A DNA stretch of 64,000 nucleotides from Rhodoferax sp. (GTDB lineage: Bacteria; Pseudomonadota; Gammaproteobacteria; Burkholderiales; Burkholderiaceae_C), in contig NZ_JABBPD010000007.1 of the NCBI RefSeq assembly GCF_012927445.1, positions 744,001 to 808,000 on the forward strand, given 5' to 3'. Made by a program: the position numbers and the translations under genes. This document shows, in pieces, positions 44,726-53,043 of this stretch. Position 1 is the first letter of the stretch. Each line of letters starts with the position of its first letter. Below the pieces are notes generated by a model. That model worked only from the letters and a program-made list of their open reading frames with translations, was not told the origin of the DNA and did not search any database.

Positions 44726-45466
44726 TTAGCCCTGAACGTTCAGTAGCTGTCCAGCTGATTTGTCGTTCGACTCAGCGGTTTGCAGCAGTCGCATCTGGGT
44801 TTCAAACTGGCGGGCGGTCTGGATCATGCCAACCATGGTTTCGATCGCGTTCACATTGGAGCCTTCCAGTACACCGACATTAAGACGGGCGTTGGTGTCG
44901 TTGGGCAAGGGGTCGCCTGATGCCGCACGGAACAGGCCATCGGTACCCCGCTTCAGGGGGTCGTCGCCAGTCGGGGTTATCAGTTTCAGGCGTCCGACGC
45001 CAGTGGGGGGCTGGTTGCCAACCTTGGCACTGAGGTTGCCGTCAAAGCCGATGGCAACTTCCGCGCCGGTGGGCACCGTGATGGGTGCACCGCCATCACT
45101 TAAGACCGTTAAGCCATTGCTTGTCTTCAAAATGCCTTCAGACGACACTTCAAAGGATCCGTTGCGGGTGTAGGACTCGGCGCCATCCAGCGCCTGAACG
45201 GCAAACCAGGAGTTGCCGGTGGTCATGGCATCCAGGCTGCGACCGGTGCGCTGTGCGGAGCCCGGTGTTTCCAGATGGCCCGCAGTCGCTTCAACGGCCA
45301 ACACGCGTGTCGGGGCGCCGTCGCCGCGCACCGGCACGGCGCGAAACGTCGACAACTCGGCCCGAAAGCCGTTGGTGGAAGCATTGGCCAAATTGTTGGA
45401 CAGGACCGCCTGCCGCTGGGCCGCCGCATTCGCGCCAGACATCGCGGTGTAAATTAGATGATCCAT
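44726..45466 (-). CDS. flgF: Flagellar proximal rod protein FlgF
   Basis: FlgF is a proximal rod subunit. The 246 residues begin MDHLIYTAMSGANAAAQRQA with LSNNLANASTNGFRAELSTF, and end with GSNVNAIETMVGMIQTARQF and the helical tail MRLLQTAESNDKSAGQLLNVQG. The product length and ends match the family. Neighbours flgE (40 nt upstream) and flgG (55 nt downstream) confirm the call. Confidence 0.95.
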   Translation of the reverse strand: MDHLIYTAMSGANAAAQRQAVLSNNLANASTNGFRAELSTFRAVPVRGDGAPTRVLAVEATAGHLETPGSAQRTGRSLDAMTTGNSWFAVQALDGAESYTRNGSFEVSSEGILKTSNGLTVLSDGGAPITVPTGAEVAIGFDGNLSAKVGNQPPTGVGRLKLITPTGDDPLKRGTDGLFRAASGDPLPNDTNARLNVGVLEGSNVNAIETMVGMIQTARQFETQMRLLQTAESNDKSAGQLLNVQG

Positions 45467-45506
45467 GGCGGGTCCTGTTCAATGGCGGGTTAACGAGTGG
45501 GACAGA

Positions 45507-46787
45507 TCAGCGCAGGTTGACCAGCGTTGTCATCACCTGATCCTGCGTTTTGATCGTTTGCGCATTGGCCTGGTAGGCCCGTTGCGCGGTCATCATGTTG
45601 ACCAGTTCGGCGGTTAGATCGACGTTGGAATCTTCCAGCGCACCAGAGGTCAGTGCGCCAAATTTCCCGGAGCCCGGCGAGCCCTGAACCGGTTGTCCGG
45701 AGGCACTGGTTTCAACCCAGTTGCCACCCCCGGTGGGAGAAAGGCCTTGCACATTGCGGAAGTCAGCCAATGCGATTTGGCCAGCTGCCTGTGACTGGCC
45801 ATTGGAGTAACTCGCTGTGATAACGCCATCTTTTCCAATTTTCAGGCTCGTCAGTTCACCGGGTGCGTAGCCATTTTGCGTCAGGTTGGAGACGGCAAAG
45901 GCAGAGCCGAATTGGGTGACCTTGCTGATGTCCAGTGTTGCGGTGATGTTGGGTGTGACAACAGAAGGTGTGCTTATCGATAGCGTTGGAGAAGTTGCCG
46001 GCGATATCAGTTTTCCACTGGCATCAAACTGCATTTGAAACCTGAAGCCAGCCGTGCCAGCCGCGCCTTGGGTCGGGGGCACCAAAGCATCCGGGGCCGC
46101 GCCGCCGGTTGACACGTCGTAAACGTTCCAGTTATCGGTTATGTTGGGGGCGACCCCGGTTGAAGCGACCCGTTCAAAATAAAGACTCACGGGCACAGGA
46201 GCGCCTTGCGAGTCGTAAGCTGTCAATGAAGTGCCGTAGGTGGTTCTTGGGGTAACAGGCGTGACGGAGGCCGCGACGACTGCTCGTGAATCCAGGTTGA
46301 ACTCAGCTGTGATTGTCGAGGTCGGTTTCGCCGCGATAGGCGCCGACGTCGGAAGCTGCAAGGGCGTGGGTTTGTCCCCAATGATGGGTTTGCCTGTGCT
46401 GTCTATCTTGTAGCCCAACACATTGGCGTTTCCATTCGACTTGATAAAGCCATCCTTATCAAGCTTGAACTCGCCATCCCGCGTGAAGGCCGCAGAGCCA
46501 TCGGGCATGGTCAATTCAAAAAAACCGCCGCCGTTGATGGCAACATCAAGATTGTTGCCCGTCATATTAATGCTGCCCTGGGAGAACTGTTGCGAAACAG
46601 TTGCGACCGATACACCGATACCAGAGCCGCCGCCACCGCCCGCACCTAGATTGGATGTAACCAATTCGGCAAATTCAGCACGCGATGACTTCATGCCGAT
46701 GGTGTTGGCGTTGGCAATGTTGTTGCCAATCACATCGAGGTTGCGGCTGGAGGCGTTTAAGCCGGAGAGACCTGTTTGAAATGACAT
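45507..46787 (-). CDS. flgE: Flagellar hook protein FlgE
   Basis: FlgE polymerises into the hook. The 426 residues start MSFQTGLSGLNASSRNLDVI with GNNIANANTIGMKSSRAEFAEL and end with NVDLTAELVNMMTAQRAYQANAQTIKT in conserved form. A glycine-rich turn (GAGGGGGSGIG) follows the N-terminal helix. The variable D2 domain occupies about residues 140-360. It follows flgD by 29 nt. Confidence 0.96.
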   Translation of the reverse strand: MSFQTGLSGLNASSRNLDVIGNNIANANTIGMKSSRAEFAELVTSNLGAGGGGGSGIGVSVATVSQQFSQGSINMTGNNLDVAINGGGFFELTMPDGSAAFTRDGEFKLDKDGFIKSNGNANVLGYKIDSTGKPIIGDKPTPLQLPTSAPIAAKPTSTITAEFNLDSRAVVAASVTPVTPRTTYGTSLTAYDSQGAPVPVSLYFERVASTGVAPNITDNWNVYDVSTGGAAPDALVPPTQGAAGTAGFRFQMQFDASGKLISPATSPTLSISTPSVVTPNITATLDISKVTQFGSAFAVSNLTQNGYAPGELTSLKIGKDGVITASYSNGQSQAAGQIALADFRNVQGLSPTGGGNWVETSASGQPVQGSPGSGKFGALTSGALEDSNVDLTAELVNMMTAQRAYQANAQTIKTQDQVMTTLVNLR

Positions 46788-46816
46788 GGAGTATTCCTTC
46801 TGTGTTACGCGGTGGT

Positions 46817-47470
46817 CTAGAGAATGGCCTTGATGCTGTCATAGGGCACGGCAGTGCGCCCCTGCAGCTGCACTGTCATGGCACCGTTTTCGCTACCAAC
46901 CGACACCACCGTGTCTTGGGCCAGCGATGTGTTTGCGACGGCTTGGCCAGCCAGGGTGGCGGTTACCCGAAAGCTCGGTTCGCCAGTGCCCTGGTAGGTT
47001 GATGCATCCCAGTCAAACGAATGTCGGCCTGCGTCCAGAGCCCCTAAGTCAAATGTCTCTAGAACTTGACCGCCGGGCGACAGGATTTCCACTTTGACGG
47101 CGTCGGCTTTGCCTGCCAAATCAACTGCGCCGCTGGCCACGCCCGCGCTGCTGGTCAAGGTGTTGCTGGCAACCAGCACGTTGTGTCCCACCATGGAAGA
47201 GCCTTGCAGCACCTGCAAAGAGGTGAACTGCGTCGCCATGCTTTTCAAGGTGTCGTTGACCTGCTGAATGCCTGTGACGGTATTGATTTGCGCCATCTGA
47301 CTGGTCATCTGCGCGTTGTCCATCGGACTCATCGGATCCTGGTTTTTCAGCTGCGCAACCAGCAGCGTCATAAACCGGTCCTGCGTCGCCGCCGAAGTGG
47401 CTGCTGCTGTTGCTGCGCTGGACGAAGTTGTACCCGTCGTGGCGGTGGTGGCGGTGGTTGCTGTAAGCAT
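46817..47470 (-). CDS. flgD: Hook assembly scaffold FlgD
   Basis: FlgD caps the growing hook. The 217 residues contain the conserved segment DRFMTLLVAQLKNQDPMSPM with DNAQMTSQMAQINTVTGIQQVN, followed by the FlgD Ig-like/TUDOR part. The first 33 residues are low complexity (Ala/Thr/Ser only, TATTATTATTGTT), encoded by a short tandem of 9-nt units. The gene sits between flgC and flgE. Confidence 0.95.
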   Translation of the reverse strand: MLTATTATTATTGTTSSSAATAAATSAATQDRFMTLLVAQLKNQDPMSPMDNAQMTSQMAQINTVTGIQQVNDTLKSMATQFTSLQVLQGSSMVGHNVLVASNTLTSSAGVASGAVDLAGKADAVKVEILSPGGQVLETFDLGALDAGRHSFDWDASTYQGTGEPSFRVTATLAGQAVANTSLAQDTVVSVGSENGAMTVQLQGRTAVPYDSIKAIL

Positions 47471-47488
47471 GGCTAAGTCCTTGTGTTT

Positions 47489-47893
47489 TTACTGACCCAT
47501 TTGCAGGGTTTTGAGCAGCAGTGTCTTGGCCGTGTTCATGACTTCGACATTGTTCTGGTACGAACGCGAGGCTGAAATCATGTTCACCATTTCTTCCACC
47601 GGGTTCACGTTGGAGTGGGTGACATACCCTTCCGCGTCGGCGGAGGGATGGCTCGGGTTATGTACTTTGCGCAGCGGCTCGTTACTCTCCTTGACGGAGG
47701 AAACACGTACACCCGAAGATGCATCCGCCCCCATGGGAGTGGTCTCAAACACCACTTGCCGGCTTTTGTAGCCTTGACCATCGGGGCCGGCCACGGCATC
47801 GGCATTGGCCAAATTGCTGGCCACCACGTTGAGGCGCTGCGACTGCGCGCTGATAGCGCTGCCGGAAACATTGAAGATGGAAAACATGGACAT
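47489..47893 (-). CDS. flgC: Flagellar proximal rod protein FlgC
   Basis: FlgC is a proximal rod subunit. The 134 residues begin MSMFSIFNVSGSAISAQSQR with LNVVASNLANADAVAG and end NPVEEMVNMISASRSYQNNV with EVMNTAKTLLLKTLQMGQ, both typical. GGAG lies 8 nt before the chosen ATG; an ATG two codons later is possible. Confidence 0.95.
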   Translation of the reverse strand: MSMFSIFNVSGSAISAQSQRLNVVASNLANADAVAGPDGQGYKSRQVVFETTPMGADASSGVRVSSVKESNEPLRKVHNPSHPSADAEGYVTHSNVNPVEEMVNMISASRSYQNNVEVMNTAKTLLLKTLQMGQ

Positions 47894-47919
47894 AAAAGAT
47901 CTCCGCAGGCGTACCCGGC

Positions 47920-48363
47920 TTATTGGCCCTGAATGGCGCTCAAGATAGTCTTGGACTGGCCGTTAATAAAACGAAGAGTCGCTTCGTAACGCACGGAGTT
48001 GTCAACGAAGTTGGCGCGCTCTCGGTCAAGGTCAACGCTGTTACCGTCCAGGCTGGGCTGGGTCTGCGCGGTATAGGCCAGGTTGGAGGCTCCGCCCAAG
48101 GTTCCGATGGTGCCGCCTGACAGTGGAATATGTCTGGCGTTCGTCATGCCGTTGGTGCCGCTGCCTTGGGCGCTGCTGCTACTGCTGGCGCTCACGCCAC
48201 CGCTGCTGGCCGCGTTCATGGCGTCCTTGAAATTCAGGTCGCGGGCCACGTAGCCGGGTGTGTCGGCGTTGGCAATGTTGCTAGCAATCACGCGCTGGCG
48301 TTCGGCGCGCAACACCAGGGCCTTCGAATGGAAGTCCAAGCCACTGGTAATATTTGCAAACAT
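47920..48363 (-). CDS. flgB: Flagellar proximal rod protein FlgB
   Basis: FlgB is the first-assembled proximal rod subunit. With the start at 48363 (GAGG 7 nt upstream) it is 147 residues, beginning MFANITSGLDFHSKALVLRA with ERQRVIASNIANADTPGYVARDLNF, and ending VRYEATLRFINGQSKTILSA. It is the first gene of the leftward operon flgBCDEFGHIJKL-HDOD and is divergent from flgA. Confidence 0.95.
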   Translation of the reverse strand: MFANITSGLDFHSKALVLRAERQRVIASNIANADTPGYVARDLNFKDAMNAASSGGVSASSSSSAQGSGTNGMTNARHIPLSGGTIGTLGGASNLAYTAQTQPSLDGNSVDLDRERANFVDNSVRYEATLRFINGQSKTILSAIQGQ

Positions 48364-48431
48364 TAAAAACCTCAACTTTCGGTGATCTGACCCTATGGCG
48401 GTAGCAATAGGCTTCGATGTGCGGCAATTAT

Positions 48432-48450
48432 GGGAATTACTTTAATTCCC
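48432..48450. promoter_or_regulatory. 19-bp perfect palindrome between flgB and flgA
   Basis: GGGAATTA-CTT-TAATTCCC is a perfect 8-bp inverted repeat around 3 bp, in the 181-nt divergent flgB/flgA promoter region. It is 69 bp from the flgB start and 95 bp from flgA. Its position suits an operator for a dimeric regulator that acts on both directions. It does not resemble the FlhDC consensus I know from enterics. Confidence 0.5.
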
Positions 48451-48544
48451 GATGCTTTGAATAACAGGGGAAACTGCGGTTACTTGCCAGTTTTATCGCG
48501 CAGGGGTCTGCCTATAGTCGTCAGCACAAAACTGTAGAGGTGCC

Positions 48545-49297
48545 ATGTTTAACAAGTTTTCAAACCCAACTCCCTCGGTGTCCAGGACATTGGATGTGGT
48601 GGTGGCCTTCTGTTTTTCGTTGGGGGCTGTGGCGACGGTGCAGGCACAGGCTAACAGTGCCAAGCCTGAATTTATCGAAGCCACACAGCGTTGGCTGGAT
48701 AGCGCTGTGTCCAATGTTCGCCCGGCAGGGGCGGCTCCACTGCGAATGGAGGTCGCTGTCGGTGAGCTTGATAGCCGCCTGCGGCTGGCACCTTGTGCCA
48801 GGGTGGAACCTTATATTCCAGTGGGAACGCGCCTTTGGGGCAAAACCCGCCTGGGGCTGCGCTGCATGGATGGGAGTGTCAAGTGGAACGTATTCCTGCC
48901 TGTGACCATCAAGGCCTACGGCACGGCTTGGGTTATTAAGGGTGATGTGGCGCAAGGGGCGGTTTTGACAGACACCGATGCGATCGAAGCGGAGGTTGAT
49001 TGGGCTGAAGAAACCAGCCCCATCGTCATCAGTCCTTCGCAATGGGTTGGGCAGGTGGCGTTGAAAGCGCTAACAACAGGGCAAGCCTTGCGTCAAGGGA
49101 TGATTAAGCCCGCACAGGTTTTTCAGGCCGGGACCCAGGTCCGCGTTGTCGCGCAGGGCCCCGGGTTTCAGATTACATCGGACGGGCAAGCTTTATCCGT
49201 GGGCATTGTGGGACAGCCCGCACGCGTCAGAATGGATGGCGGGCGTGTTATGACGGGTATTGTTTTGGACAGTCGCACTGTCAAGCTCGAAATATAG
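48545..49297 (+). CDS. flgA: P-ring assembly chaperone FlgA
   Basis: FlgA is a periplasmic chaperone for the P ring. The 250 residues begin with a signal peptide (cut near TVQA, about residue 34) and include a SAF-like domain (VIKGDVAQGAVLTDTDAIEAEVDW) and the C-terminal beta clip ending GGRVMTGIVLDSRTVKLEI. It runs opposite to flgB. flgM begins 72 nt after it, behind its own sigma-28 promoter. Confidence 0.93.
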   Translation: MFNKFSNPTPSVSRTLDVVVAFCFSLGAVATVQAQANSAKPEFIEATQRWLDSAVSNVRPAGAAPLRMEVAVGELDSRLRLAPCARVEPYIPVGTRLWGKTRLGLRCMDGSVKWNVFLPVTIKAYGTAWVIKGDVAQGAVLTDTDAIEAEVDWAEETSPIVISPSQWVGQVALKALTTGQALRQGMIKPAQVFQAGTQVRVVAQGPGFQITSDGQALSVGIVGQPARVRMDGGRVMTGIVLDSRTVKLEI

Positions 49298-49300
49298 GAC

Positions 49301-49327
49301 TAAAGTCCGACATAATTCGGCCGATAT
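49301..49327 (+). promoter_or_regulatory. Sigma-28 (FliA) promoter of flgM
   Basis: TAAA (49301-49304), a 15-nt spacer and GCCGATAT (49320-49327) match the FliA consensus TAAA-N15-GCCGATAA in all but the last base. It starts 3 nt after the flgA stop and about 43 nt before the flgM ATG, so late in assembly flgMN can be expressed by FliA. Confidence 0.85.
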
Positions 49328-49369
49328 GGATCGTACGAGGCTACATTTACAGTAGTTTTGGAGAGCACG

Positions 49370-49696
49370 ATGAAAATAGGTCAACCTTCAGACAATCCGA
49401 TGTTAGTCAGTACGACTGCGCAGCCTGTCCCTCCAAAGGAACGGCAAAGCGCCAGCTCGACTGCCAATGCCGCCGCAACTAAAAGCACCCAGTCTGCGGG
49501 TGTTGCTGTTACGGTTTCCACATTGGCGCGTTCACTGGGCGCGACCAGTCGGAGCGAGCCGGCAGATGTCGACATGGAAAAAGTCAATGCAGTGCGAGCG
49601 GCAATCCAAAAAGGAACCTTCGTGGTGAACCCGGAAGCCATCGCTGATAAATTACTGGGCAATGCTCAGGAAATGCTCAATCACACCAGCAATTGA
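49370..49696 (+). CDS. flgM: Anti-sigma-28 factor FlgM
   Basis: FlgM holds FliA inactive until the hook is complete, then is exported. The 108 residues begin MKIGQPSD, and the C-terminal sigma-binding helices DMEKVNAVRAAIQKGTFVVN with PEAIADKLLGNAQEML are conserved. The frame also has a TTG at 49358, but the ATG at 49370 gives the family N-terminus. The N-terminal 60 residues are Ser/Thr/Ala-rich and likely disordered, as needed for export. Confidence 0.93.
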   Translation: MKIGQPSDNPMLVSTTAQPVPPKERQSASSTANAAATKSTQSAGVAVTVSTLARSLGATSRSEPADVDMEKVNAVRAAIQKGTFVVNPEAIADKLLGNAQEMLNHTSN

Positions 49697-49721
49697 GTTT
49701 GGCCCTATTTTTTAAAATTGA

Positions 49722-50105
49722 ATGATGATTCCTGCTCACATAGAAAAAGCTCTGGCCGAAGTTGAACTTTATTTCAACGACGTGTCGGTTGCGCTTGTGA
49801 GTGGCGAGCCTCTTGCACTGGCCACCGCCAGTGCTGCGCTGCGGCAAGCGGCGATTGATTTCTCAGAGTTTTTGCAACGCCAAACCCCGATGGATCTCAA
49901 GAGCCAAAGCTTCAAATCGCGCCTGAAGCGGTTGGCTGATGGCATGGCGGCACAAAGAGAGAGTCTGATCCGTCGTACGGTTTTGGTTGAGCGGGGCTTG
50001 AACGCCATCGTTCCGGCCACCCTTGCCCCAACTTATGCCCAGGTTGCCGGACCCTATGGGAGTCTCGGCAAGCAAACTGGCGCCTTCAAATTTCTGGCTG
50101 CCTGA
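49722..50105 (+). CDS. flgN: FlgN-like flagellar chaperone
   Basis: A 127-residue, mostly helical protein directly downstream of flgM (25 nt), where FlgN, the export chaperone for FlgK and FlgL, is normally encoded. Sequence similarity to FlgN is weak by eye; the pattern of long amphipathic helices (ESLIRRTVLVERGLNAIVP, DFSEFLQRQ) fits. No strong Shine-Dalgarno is visible before the tandem ATGATG. The call rests mainly on position. Confidence 0.7.
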   Translation: MMIPAHIEKALAEVELYFNDVSVALVSGEPLALATASAALRQAAIDFSEFLQRQTPMDLKSQSFKSRLKRLADGMAAQRESLIRRTVLVERGLNAIVPATLAPTYAQVAGPYGSLGKQTGAFKFLAA

Positions 50106-50109
50106 ACTT

Positions 50110-50126
50110 AAAATCGTAGATTTTTT
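50110..50126. terminator. Weak hairpin between flgN and fliA
   Basis: AAAATC-GTA-GATTTTTT between the convergent stops at 50105 and 50131. The AT-rich 6-bp stem with T residues on both strands could serve as a bidirectional terminator, though it is weak. Confidence 0.4.
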
Positions 50127-50130
50127 GCCT

Positions 50131-50847
50131 TTAATGCGTACGCATTTTGGCACGCAGCCGGGCGATGGACTGGCTGTGCAGTTGGCAAATACGTGACTCA
50201 GTCACATCCAGCACAGCGGCAATTTCTTTGAGGTTCATGTCCTTTTCGTAGTACATGCTCATGATGAATTGTTCACGCTCAGGCAGGTTCTTGATGGCGG
50301 CAACCAAAGCCTGACGCAAGCGGTGATCGCGCAACATATTCATCGGGTCGGCTTCGCTGTCGCCTACGTGGCGGTCCAGGTAGCTGTCATCGTCTTCACT
50401 GCTACGTGCCATGTCTTCAAGGTAAACAAGCTGCGTCCCCCGAACTTTTCCCAGCAAGGATTGGTAGTCGAGAAGACTCAAGCCCATATCGGCCGCAATT
50501 TCACTTTCGAGCGGGGTGCGTCCGAGCTGGTGCTCAAGCCGGCGTAATGACTGCTCGATTTCCTTCTGGCTCTTTCGGGAGCCACGCGACATCCAGTCGT
50601 TACCGCGCAGTTCGTCCAGCATGGCCCCTCTAATGCGCTGCGTGGCAAAGGTTTCAAACTGAACGCCATGCACTGCCTCGTATCGGGTCAATGCCTCGGA
50701 CAAGCCGATCAATCCAACCTGAATCAAATCATCAACTTGGACGTTTGCGGGTAATTTAGCCATCATGTGGTGAGCCAGGCGACGCACCAGTGGTTGGTAC
50801 TGTTTGATCATGGCATTGCGGTCCAATTGACCCTTGGCGGTGTACAT
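50131..50847 (-). CDS. fliA: Flagellar sigma factor FliA (sigma-28)
   Basis: FliA directs RNA polymerase to late flagellar promoters such as the one before flgM. The 238 residues show sigma region 2 (LVRRLAHHMMAKLPANVQVD and DDLIQVGLIGLSEALTRYE), region 3 and region 4 (LPEREQFIMSMYYEKDMNLK and EIAAVLDVTESRICQLHSQS). The ATG overlaps the stop of the FlhG-like gene (TGATG), so it is the last gene of the flhBAFG-fliA unit. Confidence 0.96.
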   Translation of the reverse strand: MYTAKGQLDRNAMIKQYQPLVRRLAHHMMAKLPANVQVDDLIQVGLIGLSEALTRYEAVHGVQFETFATQRIRGAMLDELRGNDWMSRGSRKSQKEIEQSLRRLEHQLGRTPLESEIAADMGLSLLDYQSLLGKVRGTQLVYLEDMARSSEDDDSYLDRHVGDSEADPMNMLRDHRLRQALVAAIKNLPEREQFIMSMYYEKDMNLKEIAAVLDVTESRICQLHSQSIARLRAKMRTH

Positions 50848-51602
50848 CAATGGCTCCCCACAAAATGATGGCTTTGAAGTGGCATTGCATTCTCAAGGAG
50901 CCGCAGGGCAAGTCGGTGCATGTCGTCGGAAGGGCGGTCTTTCGGCTGCACCGCCCGGACAACCAGCGAATCAAGCCGGTAGCCTAAAAATGTCATGGCA
51001 CATTTCTGTAAATTTTCAACGGGTGAATAGCTCTGCGCGACGCCTTTGGGTAAAGACTCCGGCACTATTGACGCAATAGTAGGCCTAAGCTTCGCGTCAA
51101 GCAACATTTGTTTGAGCGCTTGGTAGGCCGTTACTGGCGACATTTTGGCAGGGGATACGGTGAGCAAGGGCTCGATGCCACTGTCCGGCAGCACAAGGGT
51201 CAGGACATCTGCCCGAGCATAGATGACGATCACGCCAAAGCTCTGAAACAGGCCACTGAGTTGATCCAAAGGAAGGCCACTCGCCGTCTTCCGGTTGCCT
51301 AGCCGTTGCAGGCCAAGCGCCGCAGGTATCACCGACCACGACAAGGCTTCGCTACTCAAGTCACCCGGCCAATAGGCATCATTCATCAGTTGTTCAAGTC
51401 CCGGATTATTGGCGGACTCAACCGTGGTTGCGTCCAATACAGCGACCGGGTAGCCAAAATCGACCAGGGTGGAACAAAGACTCCACAGCAAGGGCAATTC
51501 ACCCTGCTGGTCGCCATGACTTGCCATGGCAATGACGCGCGGTGCGGCTTGCTTCGCAATGCCACGCAGACCGGCACCCTGGTTGACGCACATTTCAAGC
51601 AT
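50847..51602 (-). CDS. flhG: FlhG-like protein without a Walker A motif
   Basis: A 251-residue protein between flhF and fliA, where the MinD-type ATPase FlhG/FleN, which sets flagellar number, is usually encoded. The MinD-like pattern of hydrophobic strands can be followed (VIAMASHGDQQGELPLLWSL, FGYPVAVLDATTVESANNP), but the deviant Walker A KGGxGK[ST] is absent: the loop reads ASHGDQQGELP. ATP binding as in MinD is therefore unlikely. It starts inside the flhF end (8-nt overlap) and overlaps fliA. It could be a degenerate FlhG that still binds FlhF or the C ring. The symbol is by position. Confidence 0.6.
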   Translation of the reverse strand: MLEMCVNQGAGLRGIAKQAAPRVIAMASHGDQQGELPLLWSLCSTLVDFGYPVAVLDATTVESANNPGLEQLMNDAYWPGDLSSEALSWSVIPAALGLQRLGNRKTASGLPLDQLSGLFQSFGVIVIYARADVLTLVLPDSGIEPLLTVSPAKMSPVTAYQALKQMLLDAKLRPTIASIVPESLPKGVAQSYSPVENLQKCAMTFLGYRLDSLVVRAVQPKDRPSDDMHRLALRLLENAMPLQSHHFVGSH

Positions 51603-53043
51603 CGAGGTGCCCTGGTGTCGATGTGCTTTGCGGGGTAAAGAAAAAGTCTAAATCTGAAGCTTTGGGATCAAAAGCAGATTTGCTGGGTGCGCGCATGGAC
51701 ATGCGAACCAGCTTGGCCGCGTCAGCCGATTCCCAGTCCTCGGGCACTTTTTGGCCCATGGTGACACCCCGCAACACCAGTTGGTGTCGAATGCAGGCAT
51801 CCAGTGCCGGTCCCAGTTTGGCGGCCTCGTCGATTTTGGAAAGGATGGCCTGTTGAACCCCGGTGGATTTGAAGGACGAAACCGCGTCATCCAGCGTGTC
51901 GCCGTGACCACCCGCGTTGAGTACCAGCAGGCGTTTCACGCCGGGCAAATCGAGAACATCCAGCATGTTCCGTTTGCGAGGGTCGTTTGGTGCGAGTCCC
52001 GTCGTGTCAATCAGGACCATTTTTTTATTGACCAGCAGGTTCAGCAGATCTTGCAGGGCCGCGCGGTCATGTGCCAGGTGGGCGACTACGCCCATCATCC
52101 GGCCGTAAGCCCGCAGTTGTTCGTGCGCGCCGACCCGGTAGGTGTCCATGGTGATCATTCCGACGCTGCTGGCGCCGTATGTGCGGGCGCACAGACCGGC
52201 CAGCTTGGCTGCGGTGGTGGTCTTGCCAACACCGGTGGCGCCAACCAGCGCATAGGTGCCACCTTCTTCATGCACGGGGCGAGAAGCTGCATCCGTTTTC
52301 AGGTTGCGTTCCAGAATGCTCATGACCCAGCGTACGGATTCCGCGGCACCGATGCCTTCGGGCATGCGTTCCAAAATAGTCCGTGCCAGCGTGGGTGAGT
52401 AGCCCGCCCTGATCATTTTTAGCATCAGATTGGACTGAATCGGATTCTGGCGCGCTTGGCCAAGCCAGGTCAGCGTGTTGAAGCGGTCTTCAAACAGTTC
52501 CTTCATGGCATGCAACTCATCCACAATGCCTTGGGATAACGCTGGCGTGTGGGTTGGGGCCTGCGCTGGGGGGGGGCTCTGCACCGGCGCCACTTTGATT
52601 GGTGCCTCTGGCTCCGGTTGAGTCTGTATCGGTGCTGGCCGAGCACTCTGTATCGGCGGACGGGCTTGCGCTGCCTCATCACCTTCCGTGATGTCTGATC
52701 GACCCGTCATGGCCTCATGCCGGCGACGGAGCATCCGTTCGCGGACGTAGTTCTGAAACGACAGCGTGCTCATGGCCAATTGCGCGGCGTCATCCGCCAC
52801 CGGGTTTCTTGACTGGGGTGCAACTGGTGCTGCCTGCCGCGTGGGGAGGGCTTGCGCTTTGCTCCGGTTGGCAAACGACTCAGAACGATCCAGGGCTGCC
52901 AATGTATTTTCAGCGGTTGCGACCACCTCCACGCCGGACGGGGTGGTCCGGTTTGACAAAATCAGGGTTCCGTCGCCAAAAGCGAGTCGTGCCTTGGCCA
53001 GCGCCTCGCGAGACGTTGGGGCAGAAAAGCGTTGAATATTCAT
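51595..53043 (-). CDS. flhF: Flagellar SRP-like GTPase FlhF
   Basis: FlhF sets the site and number of polar flagella. The 482 residues have an N-terminal B-like region (1-60), a long Pro/Ala/Gln-rich linker (about 110-165) and the NG GTPase domain, with G1 GATGVGKTT (268-276), MITMDTYRVGAHEQLRAYG and LIDTTG. A nine-base C run on the coding strand lies in linker codons 156-159, upstream of the GTPase. The gene overlaps flhA (ATGA) and flhG. Confidence 0.93.
   Translation of the reverse strand: MNIQRFSAPTSREALAKARLAFGDGTLILSNRTTPSGVEVVATAENTLAALDRSESFANRSKAQALPTRQAAPVAPQSRNPVADDAAQLAMSTLSFQNYVRERMLRRRHEAMTGRSDITEGDEAAQARPPIQSARPAPIQTQPEPEAPIKVAPVQSPPPAQAPTHTPALSQGIVDELHAMKELFEDRFNTLTWLGQARQNPIQSNLMLKMIRAGYSPTLARTILERMPEGIGAAESVRWVMSILERNLKTDAASRPVHEEGGTYALVGATGVGKTTTAAKLAGLCARTYGASSVGMITMDTYRVGAHEQLRAYGRMMGVVAHLAHDRAALQDLLNLLVNKKMVLIDTTGLAPNDPRKRNMLDVLDLPGVKRLLVLNAGGHGDTLDDAVSSFKSTGVQQAILSKIDEAAKLGPALDACIRHQLVLRGVTMGQKVPEDWESADAAKLVRMSMRAPSKSAFDPKASDLDFFFTPQSTSTPGHLDA
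52568..52576 (-). repeat. C9 homopolymer in flhF
   Basis: Nine G on the plus strand, read as C9 on the coding strand, encoding the end of Ser156, Pro157, Pro158 and most of Pro159. Gain or loss of one base would shift the frame before the GTPase domain. Confidence 0.9.

Noticed and set aside
48485..48520. Sigma-70 promoter for flgA with TATAGT as -10
   Set aside because: The -10 is fair, but no acceptable -35 lies at 16-18 nt.
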